NCBI GenBank assembly: GCA_051883735.1 | Contig: JBJEUH010000094.1 | Coordinates: 1-23,157, forward strand | Reading direction: 5' to 3' | Length of the DNA stretch: 23,157 bases | From: Ventricola sp051883735 | GTDB taxonomy: Bacteria > Bacillota > Clostridia > Christensenellales > Aristaeellaceae | Shown here: piece by piece, positions 20,908-23,157 of the stretch | Layout of the letters: every line of letters begins with the position of its first letter | Numbering within the stretch: the first letter of the stretch is position 1 | Notes under the pieces: model-generated | Databases searched by the model: none | The model's input: only the letters and a program-made list of their open reading frames with translations | Told to the model about the DNA's origin: nothing | Translations under genes and position numbers: made by a program

Positions 20908-21783
20908 TTACCGGACTGCGATGCGCCATCGGTTGACATACGTCTCCCCCGGCGCGAGGGACACGAGGTCCGCCTGCCGCTCAAACACGGCTGTCTCGCC
21001 CCGGCGCGCAGGCAGCGAGCGCCACGGCTCGATGCACACATACGGCGCATCCTTCCTCGGCCAGTGCCAGACGCCCAGATACGGCATATCCGGGAACGTC
21101 ACCGTCACGCTGCGCGCGCCGCCCGGCGCTTCCAGCGTCACCTCGCGCGCCATATTCCGCAGCACAATCGCGTCGTCGTCGAACAGGCTGTGCGCAAGCG
21201 GCAGCACGCAGCCGTCCTCCAGTGGGAAGGGCGCGTCCTCCCCGTTCACAAAGCAGTCTTCTGAAAAGCCCACGCGCACAGGCTGGCACGGCGCGCCAAA
21301 GCGCAGGCGGTAATCCTCAAATCGCAGCCCCGGCTCCAGCGGGACGCTAAAGCCCGGATGGCCGCCCAGGCCGAAGTACATCGTGCGCGCGTCCCGGTTT
21401 TCCACCTCGTAGGCGACCTTCAGGGTGCTGCCCTCCAGCGCATAGATCACTCGGAAGACAAAGTGCCGCGGATACTGCGCATAGGTTTCCGCGCTGCTTG
21501 CAAGCGCGAGCACCATGCGCGTATCCGTCTTTTCCGCAAGCTCAAATTCGCTCGTCGGTGCAAAGCCGTGAATCGGCAGGCTGTGCGTCTCGCCGTCCAT
21601 CTCATAGCAGCCCTGCCAAAGCCGGGCGACATACGGAAACAGCGTCAGCGCACGGTCGCTCCAGTAGGCGGGATCGCCCTGCCAGAGATATTCCGTGCCG
21701 TCGCCAGCGCGGATTGACCACAGCTGCGCGCCCAGGCTGCTCGCCGAGACCGTCAGGCGGTCATCGTTGATCGTGTACAGCAT
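20908..21783 (-). CDS. Aldose 1-epimerase family protein (LacX-like mutarotase)
   Basis: The 291-residue cytoplasmic galactose-mutarotase-fold protein would interconvert sugar anomers. Seen: YLWQGDPAYWSDRALTLFPY near the N-terminus, LPIHGFAPTSEFEL with the first His, GLGGHPGFSVPL with the putative catalytic His, and VCIEPWRSLPAR with the Glu that acts as base in this family. Length is normal for the LacX-type subgroup, which is diverged from GalM. Its ATG overlaps the fructokinase stop by one base (TGATG), so it is translated with the upstream kinase. The sugar is probably the one handled by the neighbouring isomerase and kinase. Confidence 0.9.
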   Translation of the reverse strand: MLYTINDDRLTVSASSLGAQLWSIRAGDGTEYLWQGDPAYWSDRALTLFPYVARLWQGCYEMDGETHSLPIHGFAPTSEFELAEKTDTRMVLALASSAETYAQYPRHFVFRVIYALEGSTLKVAYEVENRDARTMYFGLGGHPGFSVPLEPGLRFEDYRLRFGAPCQPVRVGFSEDCFVNGEDAPFPLEDGCVLPLAHSLFDDDAIVLRNMAREVTLEAPGGARSVTVTFPDMPYLGVWHWPRKDAPYVCIEPWRSLPARRGETAVFERQADLVSLAPGETYVNRWRIAVR

Positions 21784-22736
21784 CAGCGCATGCTCCTGAG
21801 CACGTCGTCCATGTCCGGCACGCTCTGGATGCCGCCGTGCTTCGTCGTGGACAGGCCCGCCGCCGTGCAGGCGAAGGAGACGATCTCCCGCAGCTCGTCC
21901 TCCTCGAGCGCCTCGGGCGCCTTGCCGGTCTCAAGCATCCTGGCCACCGCGCTGCCGCCGAAGATGTCGCCTGCGCCGGTCGTGTCGACCACCCGAATGC
22001 CGCTCATGCCCGGCACATGGCCGCTCGCCCGCGCGTTTTTGAAGAAGCAGCCGTCCGGGCCGCAGGTGACGAACACCAGCTTCACGCCGAATTCCTTCAG
22101 GATGTGTGCCGCGCCGTCCTGCGCGTTCAGACCGAAGAGGAATGCCACCTCCTCATCGCCGATCTTGACCACGTCCGCCTGGGAAAGGCCCCAGAGCATC
22201 TGCTCCCTGGCCTCGTCAAGGCTCTTCCACAGCGGCTTGCGCAGGTTCGGGTCATACGTCACCAGCTTGCCGTGCGCCTTCGCATAGGCGACGGCCTGCT
22301 GCGTCGTGCTGCGCGCCGGCTCGTCCGTGAGGGACAGCGTGCCGAAGTGGAACGCCCTCGCCTCGTCGATGAGCGAGAGATCCAGCTCCTCAAACCGGAT
22401 GCAGGTGTCCGCGCCCGGCTTGCGGGAGAAGGAGAACTCGCGGTCGCCGGAGGCGTCCAGCGTCACAAACGCCAGCGTGGTGAACACGTCGTCCGCCGCC
22501 ACCAGGCCGCGCGTCTCGATGCCCGCGCCCTCCAGCGTGCCGCGCAGCAGGCGACCGAATTTATCCGTGCCGACCTTGCCCAGCAGCGCGGTCTTCTTGC
22601 CGTACTTCGCCAGCGCGGCCAGGAAGTTGGCCGGCGCGCCGCCGGGATGCGCGGCCATCGTCGGATAGCCCTCGCCATCGGCGCTGACCATGGTGAAATC
22701 GATGAGCAGTTCGCCCAGAGCCGTCACGTCGATCAT
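21783..22736 (-). CDS. Fructokinase-like PfkB carbohydrate kinase
   Basis: The 317-residue cytoplasmic kinase probably phosphorylates fructose or a similar ketose with ATP. Seen: GELLIDF (about 8-14) and HPGGAPANFLAALAKYG (30-46), the first PfkB signature, typical of bacterial fructokinases (ScrK-like); YDPNLRKPLW (161-170); and the second signature DTTGAGDIFGG (251-261), with D257 as catalytic base. A longer frame reaching 22865 would overlap the isomerase gene. The ATG at 22736 has AGAGGTGAG just upstream and begins the conserved domain at once. The gap to the isomerase stop is 11 bases, so these are co-transcribed. Confidence 0.92.
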   Translation of the reverse strand: MIDVTALGELLIDFTMVSADGEGYPTMAAHPGGAPANFLAALAKYGKKTALLGKVGTDKFGRLLRGTLEGAGIETRGLVAADDVFTTLAFVTLDASGDREFSFSRKPGADTCIRFEELDLSLIDEARAFHFGTLSLTDEPARSTTQQAVAYAKAHGKLVTYDPNLRKPLWKSLDEAREQMLWGLSQADVVKIGDEEVAFLFGLNAQDGAAHILKEFGVKLVFVTCGPDGCFFKNARASGHVPGMSGIRVVDTTGAGDIFGGSAVARMLETGKAPEALEEDELREIVSFACTAAGLSTTKHGGIQSVPDMDDVLRSMR

Positions 22737-22747
22737 CGTCTCACCTC

Positions 22748-23157
22748 TCACTTGGCCGCCGGGTACTCGTTGCACAGCAGGCGGTACGGCGGCTCGTCCT
22801 CCTCGATCTTCGGGAAGCGGCCCACCGGCGGATTGAAGCGGTTGTCGGTGTTGTCGTCGTTGCACTGGCTCACCTCGCCCAGCAGCACGGGGCCGGTGCC
22901 CTCCTCCACGGAGAAATCGTGGTACATGAACTGCTGCACATGGATGCTCTCGCCCGGGGTCAGGCGGATCTGCGTGCCGGCGGGCACGGTGTAGGTGCGG
23001 CCGTCGGTGTGCACGGTCACGTCGGACTCGTAGTCGATCTCCTCATTGGGCAGCGAGTTGTACACGCGGATGAGCACGTTGCCGCCGCCGCGGTTGATGA
23101 TGTCCTCGGTCTTGTACCAGTGGAAGTGGTTGGGCGCGTACTGGCCCTCCTTGAGGT
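22748..23157 (-). CDS. D-lyxose ketol-isomerase, C-terminal part (runs off the window edge)
   Basis: The open frame continues past 23157, so the N-terminal part is missing. The visible 135 or so residues form the cupin core of D-lyxose isomerases. HFHWYKTEDIINRGGGN, with its HxH...E metal ligands, lies at the window edge. Then come DVTVHTDGRTYTVPAG, LTPGESIHVQQFMYHDF (third metal His) and LGEVSQCNDDNTDNRF, all closely like E. coli YdaE-type D-lyxose isomerase. These Mn2+-dependent enzymes convert D-lyxose to D-xylulose and also D-mannose to D-fructose. The fructokinase directly downstream makes a mannose-to-fructose-6-phosphate route attractive (inference). Confidence 0.9.
   Translation of the reverse strand, partial: LKEGQYAPNHFHWYKTEDIINRGGGNVLIRVYNSLPNEEIDYESDVTVHTDGRTYTVPAGTQIRLTPGESIHVQQFMYHDFSVEEGTGPVLLGEVSQCNDDNTDNRFNPPVGRFPKIEEDEPPYRLLCNEYPAAK

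Noticed and set aside
22737..22865. N-terminal extension of the fructokinase to 22865
   Set aside because: It overlaps the isomerase coding sequence in another frame; the ATG at 22736 has a ribosome site and starts the conserved domain.
1..23157. tRNA, rRNA, transposase, integrase, toxin-antitoxin or phage-defence genes
   Set aside because: Read for on both strands; none could be supported.

Overview
The window is GC-rich bacterial DNA, densely packed with transporter and sugar-metabolism genes. Purine-rich GGAGG-type ribosome sites, near-consensus sigma-A promoters (TTGACA-N17-TATAAT type), classical hairpin-plus-T terminators and short Lys-rich signal peptides ending in AVAE/AMAE point to a high-GC member of the Clostridia. 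A Christensenellales-like gut or rumen lineage is my guess from gene style only. No rRNA, tRNA, CRISPR array, transposase or phage gene is visible.

Layout from left to right. (1) 1-1914, minus strand: the 5' part of an Eis-like GNAT acetyltransferase, then a CDF metal exporter whose putative metal site looks manganese-type. (2) 2042-5974, minus: a Pot/Fbp-type ABC importer in the order permease, ATPase, binding protein, permease, with a clear promoter and terminator. (3) 6025-10076, minus: an RbsB-A-C-type sugar ABC importer with a consensus promoter. A 462-bp gap between its binding protein and ATPase genes holds three 99-bp tandem repeats. (4) 10231-12874, minus: an amidohydrolase/deaminase and an AbgA-like M20 hydrolase in one operon. 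It is divergent from a PfkB sugar kinase (12992-13900, plus), and the two promoters physically interleave. (5) 13901-14341: a hairpin-rich gap. (6) 14342-17132, plus: a complete TRAP transporter, DctP-Q-M. (7) 17334-18716, plus: a MATE efflux pump with copies of the dispersed repeat on both sides. (8) 18867-19889, minus: a divergent Lgt-like membrane protein, back to back with a secreted DUF6273-type protein (20048-20857, plus). (9) 20908-23157, minus: an aldose-epimerase-like protein, a fructokinase and the C-terminal part of a D-lyxose ketol-isomerase, probably one mannose/lyxose-type sugar operon.

Together the genes describe a nutrient-scavenging cell: three different solute-binding-protein importers, sugar kinases, a sugar isomerase and a mutarotase, and two hydrolases for small nitrogenous compounds. 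No transcription factor is encoded in the window, so control probably comes from elsewhere or acts on the RNA. Each of the three binding-protein genes is followed by a strong stem-loop before the next operon gene, which would let the binding protein be made in excess.

The most unusual element is a structured intergenic repeat of about 90-99 bp. It occurs as a three-unit exact-period tandem array (8614-8910), two further near-full copies (17223-17313, 18717-18802) and two internally deleted copies (709-754, 18803-18847). All are in the same orientation, and the first hairpin shows compensatory base changes between copies.
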